NCBI RefSeq assembly: GCF_000424445.1
Contig: NZ_AUJX01000007.1
Coordinates: 62,001-126,000, forward strand
From: Oribacterium sp. NK2B42
GTDB lineage: Bacteria; Bacillota; Clostridia; Lachnospirales; Lachnospiraceae
DNA length: 64,000 nucleotides
Direction of reading: 5' to 3'
Shown here: positions 28,341 to 36,654 of the stretch, piece by piece
Layout: every line of letters begins with the position of its first letter
Numbering within the stretch: position 1 is the first letter of the stretch
Notes under the pieces: generated by a model
What the model saw: the letters and a program-made list of their open reading frames with translations, nothing else
Databases searched by the model: none
Told to the model about the DNA's origin: nothing
Position numbers and translations under genes: made by a program

Positions 28341-28372
28341 TGCTTTTTACCGATAGTTTTTGAAATGGGTCA

Positions 28373-28527
28373 AGAAAATGCAAGGGACGTGTGACGGCCC
28401 ACGAAGTTGAAAGAACATCTCGAGTAGTTTGTCCGCCTGGTTCGCACTTACGTGCGCCCCATTCGGACAAACTACTCGAGATGTTCTTTCAGTTCGCAAG
28501 CCTAGCCACCCATCCCTTGCATTTTCT
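28373..28527. repeat. 155-bp imperfect inverted repeat with perfect 27-bp arms (MITE-like)
   Basis: Inner arms 28409-28435 and 28464-28490 are perfectly complementary (GAAAGAACATCTCGAGTAGT start). Outer arms AGAAAATGCAAGGGA (28373) and TCCCTTGCATTTTCT (28513) are also perfect, with asymmetric unpaired stretches between. A small hairpin CGCAC..GTGCG sits at the tip. Frames on both strands inside it are by-products of the symmetry. It lies in the gltX-SPFH intergenic region (28341-28808); the remaining 280 bp is A/T-rich with a TATAAT near 28713 and no clear -35. Confidence 0.8.
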
Positions 28528-28808
28528 TTCACTTTTTCTCTTAATTTACAAAAAAATATATTCTATTTTCGCCACAGCTTAACTGTTTTAAATAGTGTTA
28601 ATCGTCAAATGAGTTGTGGAATTTGACACGCAAAAGAACGATAGAAAGCAATCTGCGTGTCTAAACAGATCTGTTCCTGACTGTACCGCTTCTCACGAAT
28701 TTCTTTTTTCGTATATAATCGTTAATATTTTATCTTTATCTTATATGCTATTATAGTCTCGTATAATTTTTCGTCCTTCCAAAATTCAAAGGACAGATTG
28801 GAGTATGT

Positions 28809-29840
28809 ATGGGATTCTTTTTATTATTTCCTTTTTTAGTTATTCTTTTTCTTATTTTGAGTAGCTGCATCAAGGTTGTGCCGCAGGGGTATGCTGTTAA
28901 TGTTGAGCGTCTCGGAAAATATCATGATACCTGGCATGCGGGGCTTCATTTTAAGATGCCTATCATTGACAGGGTTTTCCGTAAGATTTCTCTGAAGGAG
29001 CAGGTTTGCGATTTTGATCCGCAACCGGTTATCACAAAGGATAATGTTACCATTTCTATTGATTCTGTTGTTTACATGACAGTTTTTGATCCGAAGGCTT
29101 ATCAGTATGGTATCGAAAATGCCATGAGTGGTCTTGCTAATCTTACCGCCACAAACCTTCGTTCCATCGTTGGTGAGATGGAGCTTGATATGACTCTTTC
29201 AGGCAGAGACATCATCAACAGCAAGATGCAGATGGCTCTTGATACAGCTACCGATCCATGGGGTATCAAGGTTACCAGAGTAGAGGTTAAGAACATTCAG
29301 CCACCTCGTGAGATTGAGGAGGTTATGACCAAGCAGATGAGAGCTGAGCGTGAGAGACGTGAGACTGTCCTTCAGGCAGAGGCTCATCAGGAGTCTATCG
29401 TTAAGAGAGCAGAGGGTGACAAGAGGGCTAAGGTTCTTGCGGCTGAAGCTGAAAGAGATGCCCAGATCGCCATCGCTCAGGGTAAGGCTGAGTCTGTAAA
29501 GCTTGTCTACAAGGCTGAGGCAGAGGGTCTTGAGATGCTTAAGTCTGCCAATGTAAATGACACAGTTCTGAAGCTTCGCGGTCTTGAAGCACTTAAGACT
29601 GTGGCTGACGGTCGCGCAACAAAGATTTTCCTTCCGACCGATATTTCTGCAACAGTTTCTTCTCTTGGTGCTCTTACAGAGGCTGTTGGAATCGGTGATT
29701 ACACAAAGATCGACAGAACCCCAAAGGAGGCAGCGCAGCGTCCGGTTGACCCATGCCTGAATGAAAACAGCACTCCGATCACTTTGGAGGCTGCCGGAAA
29801 GTCCAACCAGATCGCAGACGACATTGAACACAGAGGATAA
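28809..29840 (+). CDS. SPFH/band-7 protein, QmcA/stomatin-like
   Basis: Membrane-anchored scaffold of the stomatin/prohibitin superfamily, 343 residues. One N-terminal helix (LLFPFLVILFLILSSCIKV), then the band-7 domain (VPQGYAVNVERLGKYHDTWHAGLHFKMP, VTKDNVTISIDSVVYMTVFDP, LRSIVGEMELDMTLSGRD), then a long coiled coil of EAERDAQIA-type repeats (about 180-240) and a region ALTEAVGIGDY. Stomatin-type proteins organise membrane microdomains and often pair with an NfeD protein; none is seen here. TTGGAG precedes ATG. It begins a run of three SPFH genes; an inverted repeat at 29863-29912 separates it from hflK. Confidence 0.88.
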   Translation: MGFFLLFPFLVILFLILSSCIKVVPQGYAVNVERLGKYHDTWHAGLHFKMPIIDRVFRKISLKEQVCDFDPQPVITKDNVTISIDSVVYMTVFDPKAYQYGIENAMSGLANLTATNLRSIVGEMELDMTLSGRDIINSKMQMALDTATDPWGIKVTRVEVKNIQPPREIEEVMTKQMRAERERRETVLQAEAHQESIVKRAEGDKRAKVLAAEAERDAQIAIAQGKAESVKLVYKAEAEGLEMLKSANVNDTVLKLRGLEALKTVADGRATKIFLPTDISATVSSLGALTEAVGIGDYTKIDRTPKEAAQRPVDPCLNENSTPITLEAAGKSNQIADDIEHRG

Positions 29841-29862
29841 CCTGTACAGTCAAGGATGAGAA

Positions 29863-29912
29863 GCCAGAGCCTGAGGGCACCCGTTTCTAAACGGATGCCC
29901 TCAGGCTCTGGC
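29863..29912. repeat. Long hairpin between the first SPFH gene and hflK
   Basis: GCCAGAGCCTGAGGGCA / TGCCCTCAGGCTCTGGC, 17-bp perfect arms with a 16-base centre that folds further (CCCGTTT..AAACGG). No T-run follows, so I do not call it a terminator; it could stabilise or process the mRNA. Confidence 0.7.
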
Positions 29913-29953
29913 TGGACGGTTCCGGGTTTTATAAAATATGAGGAGAGTAGTAA

Positions 29954-31072
29954 ATGAAAAATTTCAATAACAGCGGTCCGGGAAATGGTCCCGGTATGCC
30001 GCATATCGATATGCCGGATCCAAAGAAGACAAAGGAAACGGCAGGAAAGATCTTTAAGGTTCTGGCTCTGATTATCGTAGTTTTTCTGGCCATAAGCTTT
30101 GTTTCCTCGGGTCTTTACAGGGTTTCCGAGCAGGAACAGGCAGTTGTTACAAGATTCGGTAAGGTTCAGGACGTTAAGACCGCAGGAATGTATTTCAAAA
30201 TTCCATTCATCGATACGGTTCATCTGGTTCGCACAACCACCTACGGAATTCCGATTGGTTACAGGGTGTACGACGAAAACACCGGAGAAGACGGAAGAGC
30301 CGAATCACTTACCGAGCAGTCTCTCATGATCACCTCGGATTTCAACTTTGTAAACACCGATTTCTATATCGAGTATCGTGTGTCGGATCCGGTGAGTTAC
30401 CTTTATAACTCAAGCAATCCAAAAGCAATTCTTGAGAACCTTGCCCAGGCAGCCATCCGTACCATTGTTTCCAACTATAACGTTGATGATGTCATGACTA
30501 CCAGCAAGAACAAAGTACAGTCTGATGTCCGGGATTCTCTGGTAAGCGCCCTTTCAAAATCAAACATCGGTCTAGAGGTTGTTAATGTCTCCATCCAGGA
30601 CGTGGAACCGCCAAACCAGCAGGTTATGTCTGCCTTCAAGGCCGTTGAAAACGCAAAGCAGGGATCAGAGACTTCCATTAACAATGCAAATAAGTATAAG
30701 TCAGAACAGCTTCCCGCAGCTGAGGCCAATGCCGACAAGATCGAAAAACAGGCAGAGGCAAAGAAGGAAGCCAGAATAGCAGAGGCTCAGGGACAGGTTG
30801 CCAGATTTAATGCCATGTACGATCAGTACAAGCTTAATCCCCTCATCACCAAGCAGCGTTTATTCTATGAGACAATGGAGGATGTTCTTCCGGGTCTTAA
30901 GGTCATCATCGATGACGGCGGCACCCAGACCATGCTTCCTCTCGAAAGCTTCACATCAGAAAACCGTACTAATGTCGTAAACAATTCTGAAAGCACAACT
31001 GCAGCTGCGGATACAGATACAAATGCAGCTTCAGCAGAAGAAAACCTGACCGGAGAGGAGAGCAACTCATGA
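29954..31072 (+). CDS. hflK: HflK-like protease modulator
   Basis: SPFH protein of the HflK branch, 372 residues. A cytosolic Pro/Gly/Asn-rich N-terminus (NNSGPGNGPGMPHIDMPDPKK) precedes one helix (LALIIVVFLAISFVSSGLY). The band-7 domain begins YRVSEQEQAVVTRFGKVQDV and a signature stretch reads VNVSIQDVEPPNQQVMSAFKAVENAKQ. Then come a charged coiled coil (about 245-285) and a Ser/Glu/Thr-rich tail. In E. coli HflK and HflC form a cage around FtsH; no ftsH is in this window. It overlaps hflC by 4 bp (ATGA), indicating coupled expression. Confidence 0.9.
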   Translation: MKNFNNSGPGNGPGMPHIDMPDPKKTKETAGKIFKVLALIIVVFLAISFVSSGLYRVSEQEQAVVTRFGKVQDVKTAGMYFKIPFIDTVHLVRTTTYGIPIGYRVYDENTGEDGRAESLTEQSLMITSDFNFVNTDFYIEYRVSDPVSYLYNSSNPKAILENLAQAAIRTIVSNYNVDDVMTTSKNKVQSDVRDSLVSALSKSNIGLEVVNVSIQDVEPPNQQVMSAFKAVENAKQGSETSINNANKYKSEQLPAAEANADKIEKQAEAKKEARIAEAQGQVARFNAMYDQYKLNPLITKQRLFYETMEDVLPGLKVIIDDGGTQTMLPLESFTSENRTNVVNNSESTTAAADTDTNAASAEENLTGEESNS

Positions 31073-31959
31073 AGAAAACCTTTAACATAATAAGAGCTGT
31101 CCTTGTGGTCATACTGCTTTGCTTTTTATTCCTGTCCGGCACAGCCTTTTATACTGTAAATCCCAATGAATACGGTGTTGTAACTCATCTCGGAAAGATC
31201 ACAAAGGTAAGCACCGAAGCCGGTCTTTACACCAAGCTTCCTTTCCTGGAGAGCGTCCGTTACATCCCGAAGGACCTTCAGATTTACGATATCCAGCCTT
31301 CAGATGTCATCACAAAGGACAAAAAGTCCATGATTGCGGATGACTTCATCTTATGGAAGGTCACAGATCCCGTAAAGTTCACCCAGACTCTCAATGCCTC
31401 CACCAGAGCAGCAGAGGATCGTGTCGGTGTAGCAGTTTACAATGCCACAAAGAACACAATTTCCTCAATGTCTCAGGACGAAGTCATTGCTGCAAGAGGC
31501 GAGCAGCTTACGAAGCTAATAACAGAGGATTCCAATTCCGACATCGGCGGCTACGGCATTACCATCACCGAGGCTAAGATAAAGGCACTCGACCTCCCCG
31601 ATGACAACAAGGAAGCCGTTTACGAGCGAATGATCTCCGAGCGCCAGAATATCGCTGCCTCCTACAAAGCACAGGGTGACAGCCAGGCCCAGAAGATCCG
31701 AAACGACACCAACCGTCAGGTAACCATCATGGAAGCAGAGGCAAAGAAGCAGGCTGCCATCATCGAAGCAGAGGGTGAAGCAGAGTACATGAAAACCCTC
31801 GCCGAAGCCTACAACACCACTGAGAAGGCGGAATTCTACAACTACATCCGCTCCCTCGACGCCCTCAAGACTTCCCTCAAAGGTCGCGGCGATAAAACCA
31901 TAATCCTCGATAAAGATTCTGAACTCGCAAAAATCCTATACGGTACAGACCTTCGATAA
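31069..31959 (+). CDS. hflC: HflC-like protease modulator
   Basis: Partner of HflK, 296 residues. N-terminal helix (IIRAVLVVILLCFLFLSGTAFYTV) then NPNEYGVVTHLGKITKVSTEAGLYTKLPFLESV, a band-7 core including DKKSMIADDFILWKVTDPVKF, and ITEAKIKALDLPDDNKEAVYERMISERQNIAASYKAQG, very typical of HflC. The coiled coil (IMEAEAKKQAAIIEAEGEAEYMKTLAEAY) follows, with KTSLKGRGDKTIILDKDSEL near the end. Presumably forms a hetero-oligomeric membrane cage with HflK. Two hairpins follow before the helicase gene. Confidence 0.9.
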   Translation: MKKTFNIIRAVLVVILLCFLFLSGTAFYTVNPNEYGVVTHLGKITKVSTEAGLYTKLPFLESVRYIPKDLQIYDIQPSDVITKDKKSMIADDFILWKVTDPVKFTQTLNASTRAAEDRVGVAVYNATKNTISSMSQDEVIAARGEQLTKLITEDSNSDIGGYGITITEAKIKALDLPDDNKEAVYERMISERQNIAASYKAQGDSQAQKIRNDTNRQVTIMEAEAKKQAAIIEAEGEAEYMKTLAEAYNTTEKAEFYNYIRSLDALKTSLKGRGDKTIILDKDSELAKILYGTDLR

Positions 31960-31974
31960 ACCGGGGCTAACCCG

Positions 31975-32038
31975 TATGGTCGAAATTCAGACCATAGGAG
32001 ATTTCCGAAGCTCATGGTACACTATGTGCCATGAGCTT
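31975..32038 (+). promoter_or_regulatory. Two hairpins, the second covering the helicase start codon
   Basis: First stem TATGGTC-GAAATTCA-GACCATA (31975-31996). Second stem AAGCTCATGG / CCATGAGCTT (32009-32018 and 32029-32038) followed by TTCTAATG; its right arm contains the helicase ATG at 32031. The second may serve as hflC terminator (weak T-run) or hide the start codon. No Shine-Dalgarno sequence lies close to that ATG; the nearest AGGAG is about 30 bp upstream. Confidence 0.55.
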
Positions 32039-33854
32039 TTCTAATGAACAAATTCAGGCAATCAATCACATAAACGGGCCCGCCATGGTGCTTGCGGGTC
32101 CCGGCTCCGGAAAAACCACAGTCATCACCCAAAGACTCCTGAACCTCTTATCCTTAGACATTCCCTCAGAAGACATTCTGGTGATCACCTTCACAAAGGA
32201 TGCCGCTCAAGAAATGGAAACGAGATTCAATAAACTGGCAAAAGAGAAGGGCCGCGAAGGACACCGGATTACCTTCGGAACCTTCCATTCGGTATTTTTC
32301 TTTATTCTGCGGCTCAGGTACAACCTGTCCTTCAAAAACATAATAAGCGACAGAACAAAGGTAATGATCCTTCGTGAACTCACCATGCAGGAGCACATTG
32401 ACAGCTCCTATGACATGGATTTTTTCAGACTGCTTCTGTCCGAAATCTCCAAATTCAAATCCCTGGGGAAGAATACCTCAGGCTTCACCTCAAAACTCAT
32501 TGATACGGACAAATTCCTCCGCATCATAGAGCAGTACCGACAGGAGCTCCGGACACAGCGGCTGGTAGATTTTGATGATATGCTGCTTTTATGCCACGAA
32601 CTGTTTCTGAGGGAACCCGGGGAACTCAGAAAATGGCAGAAAAAATACCGCTTCATTCTCGTTGACGAGTTTCAGGACATCAGCCCCGTACAATATGAGA
32701 TAGTTAAAATGCTGGCAGCTCCCGAAAACAACCTTTTCATAGTGGGGGACGACGACCAGTCCATCTACCGCTTCAGAGGCGCCGAGCCCTCCATCATGCT
32801 GGGCTTCGGTAAGGATTATCCCGACGCAAAACAGATCTTTCTCTCAAACAATTACCGTTCAAGACAGGAGATCGTAAATTTTGCGAAGAAAGTCATCATC
32901 CACAATAAACAACGCTTTTCAAAAGATATCCGGGCGGTGAACGGATCCGGAGGAGTAACATTATGCTACAGGACAAAGGACCCTCTTAACGAATACCTGC
33001 AGGTACTTGAAAATATTAAAAAGGAGCTTGGAACCGGAGTTCCGCCTGAAGAAATTGCAGTTCTCTTCAGAACAGAGCTTCTGGTGCATCCGCTATTGAC
33101 CGAGCTTTCCAAGCTTCAGATTCCCTATACATTAAAAAACAAGGTTAAAAATATCTACGACAGCAGCACCGCCCTGGACATTATCTCCTATATAAAACTG
33201 TCCCTGAATATGGGCTCCCGGGCAGATTTTCTCAGGATAATGAATAAGCCGCTCCGCTATATCTCGAGAAAGGCCCTTGACCACCGGGACATGAGCTTTG
33301 ACAAGCTGAAGCGGTATTACTCTTCATCCTCCGAAATGCTCTATAAGATTGACCTGCTCATGAGAGATCTTACGGCTATAAGGAGACTCCCTACGGTAGC
33401 GGCCATTATCTATATCCGGAAAAAAATCGATTATGACCGGTTTATAGAGGATAATGCAAGAGAGAATCATATTAACCCCGAAAACGTAAGTGCTATAATG
33501 GATGAGATAGAAACTTCCTCCCGGCACATTTCCGACAAAAAAGAATGGCTTGATTTCGTTGAGAATTATGGGGAAGAGCTTGCGAAAAAGCAGGACGGAT
33601 CCGACAAGGGCATCCATCTCATGACCTTCCACGGCAGCAAAGGACTGGAGTTTGACGTCGTTCATCTGGTGGATATAAATGAGACCATTGTCCCCTACCG
33701 AAAGGCAGTTTCAAAAGAAGATATCGAGGAGGAGCGCCGCGGTTTTTATGTAGCCATCACCAGAGCGAGAAAAGAGCTTCACATTTATTTCACAGATCAA
33801 AGATATAGTAAAAACTGCAGTCCAAGCAGATTTCTGCTGGAAGCAATGAAATAA
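32031..33854 (+). CDS. UvrD/Rep-family ATP-dependent DNA helicase
   Basis: Superfamily 1A helicase of 607 residues, with all motifs: Q-motif LSNEQ-like FSNEQIQAI, I (LAGPGSGKTTVI), Ia (VITFTKDAAQEM), II (ILVDEFQDISPVQ), III (VGDDDQSIYRFRGA), IV (LSNNYRSRQEIV), V (LMTFHGSKGLEFDVVHLVD) and VI (EEERRGFYVAITRARKELHIYF). It lacks the extended C-terminal region of PcrA (about 720 residues), so it is probably a second, shorter Rep-like helicase rather than the main PcrA. The upstream in-frame stop at 31995 and lack of other start codons make ATG 32031 the only start, although it has no good ribosome binding site. Confidence 0.92.
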   Translation: MSFSNEQIQAINHINGPAMVLAGPGSGKTTVITQRLLNLLSLDIPSEDILVITFTKDAAQEMETRFNKLAKEKGREGHRITFGTFHSVFFFILRLRYNLSFKNIISDRTKVMILRELTMQEHIDSSYDMDFFRLLLSEISKFKSLGKNTSGFTSKLIDTDKFLRIIEQYRQELRTQRLVDFDDMLLLCHELFLREPGELRKWQKKYRFILVDEFQDISPVQYEIVKMLAAPENNLFIVGDDDQSIYRFRGAEPSIMLGFGKDYPDAKQIFLSNNYRSRQEIVNFAKKVIIHNKQRFSKDIRAVNGSGGVTLCYRTKDPLNEYLQVLENIKKELGTGVPPEEIAVLFRTELLVHPLLTELSKLQIPYTLKNKVKNIYDSSTALDIISYIKLSLNMGSRADFLRIMNKPLRYISRKALDHRDMSFDKLKRYYSSSSEMLYKIDLLMRDLTAIRRLPTVAAIIYIRKKIDYDRFIEDNARENHINPENVSAIMDEIETSSRHISDKKEWLDFVENYGEELAKKQDGSDKGIHLMTFHGSKGLEFDVVHLVDINETIVPYRKAVSKEDIEEERRGFYVAITRARKELHIYFTDQRYSKNCSPSRFLLEAMK

Positions 33855-33891
33855 ACTTAAGTACGTTACAACATTATGTGTTCTGTACCTT

Positions 33892-33941
33892 AAATCAGGT
33901 TTCTGACATTTTTTAATCACAAAACCTGATAAACCTGATTT
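33892..33941. promoter_or_regulatory. Inverted and direct repeats of AAACCTGAT before the response regulator
   Basis: AAATCAGGTTT (33892-33902) can pair with AAACCTGATTT (33931-33941). The right side is also a tandem direct repeat, AAACCTGATAAACCTGAT (33922-33939), 9-bp period. OmpR-family regulators often bind tandem direct repeats, so an autoregulatory operator is possible. Confidence 0.4.
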
Positions 33942-34013
33942 TAGGTCTAACACATCAGATGGACATCAGCATGATAGATATAAAGGAAAAACTGATTTTT
34001 GGGAGGATTAGCT

Positions 34014-34685
34014 ATGGATCGTTTAAAAATACTTGTTGTAGATGATGAAGACAGAATGAGAAAGCTGCTTTCGGACTTTCTCAAAATAAAGGATTTTGAA
34101 GTAATCGAAGCCGCTGATGGGGAGGAAGCCATCGATAAATTTTTCTCCATAAAGGATATAGCACTTATCATTCTTGACGTTATGATGCCGAAAATGAACG
34201 GCTGGGATGTACTTAAAACAGTGAGAGAACACAGCAAGGTTCCTGTGATAATGCTTACGGCCCGTTCTGAAGAGTCGGATGAGCTTAAAGGCTTTGAATA
34301 CGGTGCGGATGAATACATCTCGAAACCCTTCTCGCCAAAGATACTTGTGGCCAGAGTCGAAGCAATACTGCGAAGATCCGGCATGAATCAGGACGATGTG
34401 ATAGATATAGGCGGCATAATCATTGACAAATCCGCCCACTCCGTAAAGATAGACGGCAAGGAGATTGAGCTTAGCTTCAAAGAATATGAACTCCTGGTTT
34501 ATTTCATAGAAAACAAGGGCATAGCTCTTTCCAGAGAAAAAATCCTCAATAACGTATGGAACTACGACTATTTCGGAGATGCCAGAACCATCGATACTCA
34601 TGTAAAGAAGCTCCGTGCCAAGATGGGAGATAAGGGCGACTACATTAAAACCGTGTGGGGCATGGGCTACAAGTTTGAGGCGTAA
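34014..34685 (+). CDS. OmpR-family response regulator
   Basis: Second two-component regulator in the window, 223 residues. Receiver: ILVVDDEDRMRKLLSDFL, phospho-acceptor Asp in LIILDVMMPKMNGWDVL, signal residues IMLTARS and YISKPFSPKIL. C-terminal winged helix: ELSFKEYELLVYFIENKG, IDTHVKKLRAKMGDKGDYIKTVWGMGYKFE. GGGAGG 8 bp upstream fixes ATG 34014. The kinase starts 125 bp later, a looser spacing than in the first system. The DNA target is unknown; the repeats at 33892-33941 are a candidate. Confidence 0.94.
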   Translation: MDRLKILVVDDEDRMRKLLSDFLKIKDFEVIEAADGEEAIDKFFSIKDIALIILDVMMPKMNGWDVLKTVREHSKVPVIMLTARSEESDELKGFEYGADEYISKPFSPKILVARVEAILRRSGMNQDDVIDIGGIIIDKSAHSVKIDGKEIELSFKEYELLVYFIENKGIALSREKILNNVWNYDYFGDARTIDTHVKKLRAKMGDKGDYIKTVWGMGYKFEA

Positions 34686-34810
34686 TGAGTAAAATCAGTT
34701 CTCTCAAACAGACTATCACATCCGGAGCATCGATAATCCGTTATGAAATATCCGGAAAATGCTTTATGACAAGACTTAGGTTCTGAGAAAAACCCGGAAT
34801 GGAGATTTAG

Positions 34811-36373
34811 ATGAACAAAAACTCTATCCTGAAAAAAAGCATAAAATGGCGGTACACCTGCATTTTTATCTGCATTATCGCCGCTATACTGGCTGCCATT
34901 CTTTTGACCAACACCTTCCTTCTGGAAAGGCTTTATACCAAAGAGAAGATCACCACCCTTGAGACAGCCTATGAAAATCTGAACAATATGCTGAGCAGCA
35001 ATAACGATGACAACATTGCCTCAAAGCTTTTCCCCTCAGACTACGACAGTTCAGATCCCGAAACCGAAACAACCGCCACTAAATATCTCAAAGAGCTTTC
35101 TGAGACTAACAATGTCAATGTTATCATCATGGACACAAAAACCGACCGGATATTCTCCACCTTCGGAGACCTTAATTTTCAGCTTCGGAAGCTTAATCAG
35201 TACATTCTCGGAAACAGATCCGGCATTACGGCTGAAGTGGTCAGAAAATTCGACAACTATTCAATCGAAAGAAATGTTGATAACCTGTCAAAGAACACTT
35301 ACCTTGAAAGCTGGGGGTATTTTTCCGATAATACCACCTGCTTCATCATGTCCATGCCGGTTTCAAGTTTAAAGGAATCCGTGGGATTTTTTAACCGCTT
35401 CCTGCTTTTTATCGGTATGATAGCCATGATCTTTGGCTCTGTCATAGTTTATTTCATGAGCCGCGAGATCACCAAACCCATAAATCAGCTGGCCCGGCTC
35501 AGTGAAAAGATTTCCGCTCAGGATTACAGCGCAAGGTATGAAGGTACGTCTCAGGATGAGATAGGCGTTCTGGGAAACTCTATGAACACCCTTTCCGAAA
35601 GTCTTCAGAAAACCATCGCGGAGCTGAAAACCGCCAATAATGAACTCCAGTCCGACGTAGAAAACAAGATAAAGTATGCCGAGCGTCAGCAAGAATTTGT
35701 TGCCAATGTCTCCCACGAGCTTAAAACCCCTATAGCTCTTATCCAGGGCTATGCGGAGGGGCTGAATGAAGGGCTGGCGGATGATCCCGAAACCAGAAGC
35801 TACTATTGCGGAGTCATAGTGGATGAAGCAAAAAGGATGAATACTTTGGTTCATGAGCTTATGAGTCTCAGCTCGATCGAACAGGGTAAGGATCTTCCCG
35901 ACTTTGCACTTTTTGATATCTCAAAGGTTGTAAACGGTGTCATTACCAAGTCAGAGATTCTTATAAAGCAGGCTTCGGCCCATGTAGAGGTAGACATTCC
36001 CGACGGCACCATGGTGTGGGCAGACGAATTCAAGGTGGAGCAGATCATAACGAACTACCTGAACAATGCACTCCATCATCTGAAGGAGCCCAATAACATA
36101 AGCATCTTCTCCGAAAAAGAACGGGACGGAACTCTGTCCATTCATGTATCAAATACAGGAAATCCCATTCCTGAAGAAGATCTGGCAAAAATCTGGGAGA
36201 AGTTTTTCAAGGTGGATAAAGCACATACCAGAAGCTACGGCGGAAGCGGACTGGGGCTAAGCATTGTAAAGGCCATAGTTGATGCCCACCACCAGAAGTG
36301 CGGAGCAAAGAACACCAGAACCGGAGTGGATTTCTGGTTTACACTGGAAAGAGAAGATAAGAGCAAACGCTGA
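34811..36373 (+). CDS. Sensor histidine kinase with HAMP domain
   Basis: Membrane kinase of 520 residues and partner of the preceding regulator. Helix 1 about 15-38 (YTCIFICIIAAILAAILLTNTFLL), extracytoplasmic domain about 40-190, helix 2 about 195-220 (FLLFIGMIAMIFGSVIVYFM). HAMP follows (SREITKPINQLARLSEKISAQDYSARY), a coiled coil, the HisKA motif FVANVSHELKTPIALIQGYAEGL, N-box NYLNNALHH, and G-boxes in GGSGLGLSIVKAIVDAH. This arrangement resembles VanS/PhoR-type sensors of cell-envelope stimuli, but the signal is unknown. GGAG precedes the start. Confidence 0.93.
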   Translation: MNKNSILKKSIKWRYTCIFICIIAAILAAILLTNTFLLERLYTKEKITTLETAYENLNNMLSSNNDDNIASKLFPSDYDSSDPETETTATKYLKELSETNNVNVIIMDTKTDRIFSTFGDLNFQLRKLNQYILGNRSGITAEVVRKFDNYSIERNVDNLSKNTYLESWGYFSDNTTCFIMSMPVSSLKESVGFFNRFLLFIGMIAMIFGSVIVYFMSREITKPINQLARLSEKISAQDYSARYEGTSQDEIGVLGNSMNTLSESLQKTIAELKTANNELQSDVENKIKYAERQQEFVANVSHELKTPIALIQGYAEGLNEGLADDPETRSYYCGVIVDEAKRMNTLVHELMSLSSIEQGKDLPDFALFDISKVVNGVITKSEILIKQASAHVEVDIPDGTMVWADEFKVEQIITNYLNNALHHLKEPNNISIFSEKERDGTLSIHVSNTGNPIPEEDLAKIWEKFFKVDKAHTRSYGGSGLGLSIVKAIVDAHHQKCGAKNTRTGVDFWFTLEREDKSKR

Positions 36374-36419
36374 CAAGTTGTGGCAAATTTATATTTTTGA
36401 AATTTTGGAGGTAACACAA

Positions 36420-36650
36420 ATGATAAATCCCGCAGAAATGATGAAGATTGCAGGCATAATGAAGAAATTCCAGAGCAATCACCCAAAGGTAGTGGCATTT
36501 ATGCAGCACACCTTCTCAAACAGCATTCCCGTAGGTTCGGTTATAGAATTAACCATCACAAAACCGGGACAGGACCCTGTGACTACCAACTTCAAGGTTC
36601 TGGAGGATGACGTGGAAATGGTTGAAACCTTAAAGAAGATGCACAAGTGA
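36420..36650 (+). CDS. Conserved-looking 76-residue protein, unknown function
   Basis: Small soluble protein (MINPAEMMKIAGIMKKFQSN, ending VETLKKMHK) with a helical N-terminus and a beta-like second half (GSVIELTITKPGQDP, TTNFKVLEDD). No cysteines or membrane segment. ATG 36420 is preceded at 6 bp by GGAGGT, a convincing start, whereas the frame further upstream overlaps the kinase gene. It lies 4 bp before the membrane protein with the M28-like domain, so the two are probably co-translated. I do not recognise a family beyond a likeness to short conserved Clostridia proteins. Confidence 0.7.
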   Translation: MINPAEMMKIAGIMKKFQSNHPKVVAFMQHTFSNSIPVGSVIELTITKPGQDPVTTNFKVLEDDVEMVETLKKMHK

Positions 36651-36654
36651 TACC

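Noticed and set aside
28347-28626. Three overlapping short reading frames on both strands around the long palindrome
   Set aside because: They mirror each other because the sequence is an inverted repeat; no ribosome binding sites and no family likeness.
29863-29912. Terminator between the first SPFH gene and hflK
   Set aside because: The stem is strong, but no T-run follows on either strand; recorded only as a hairpin.
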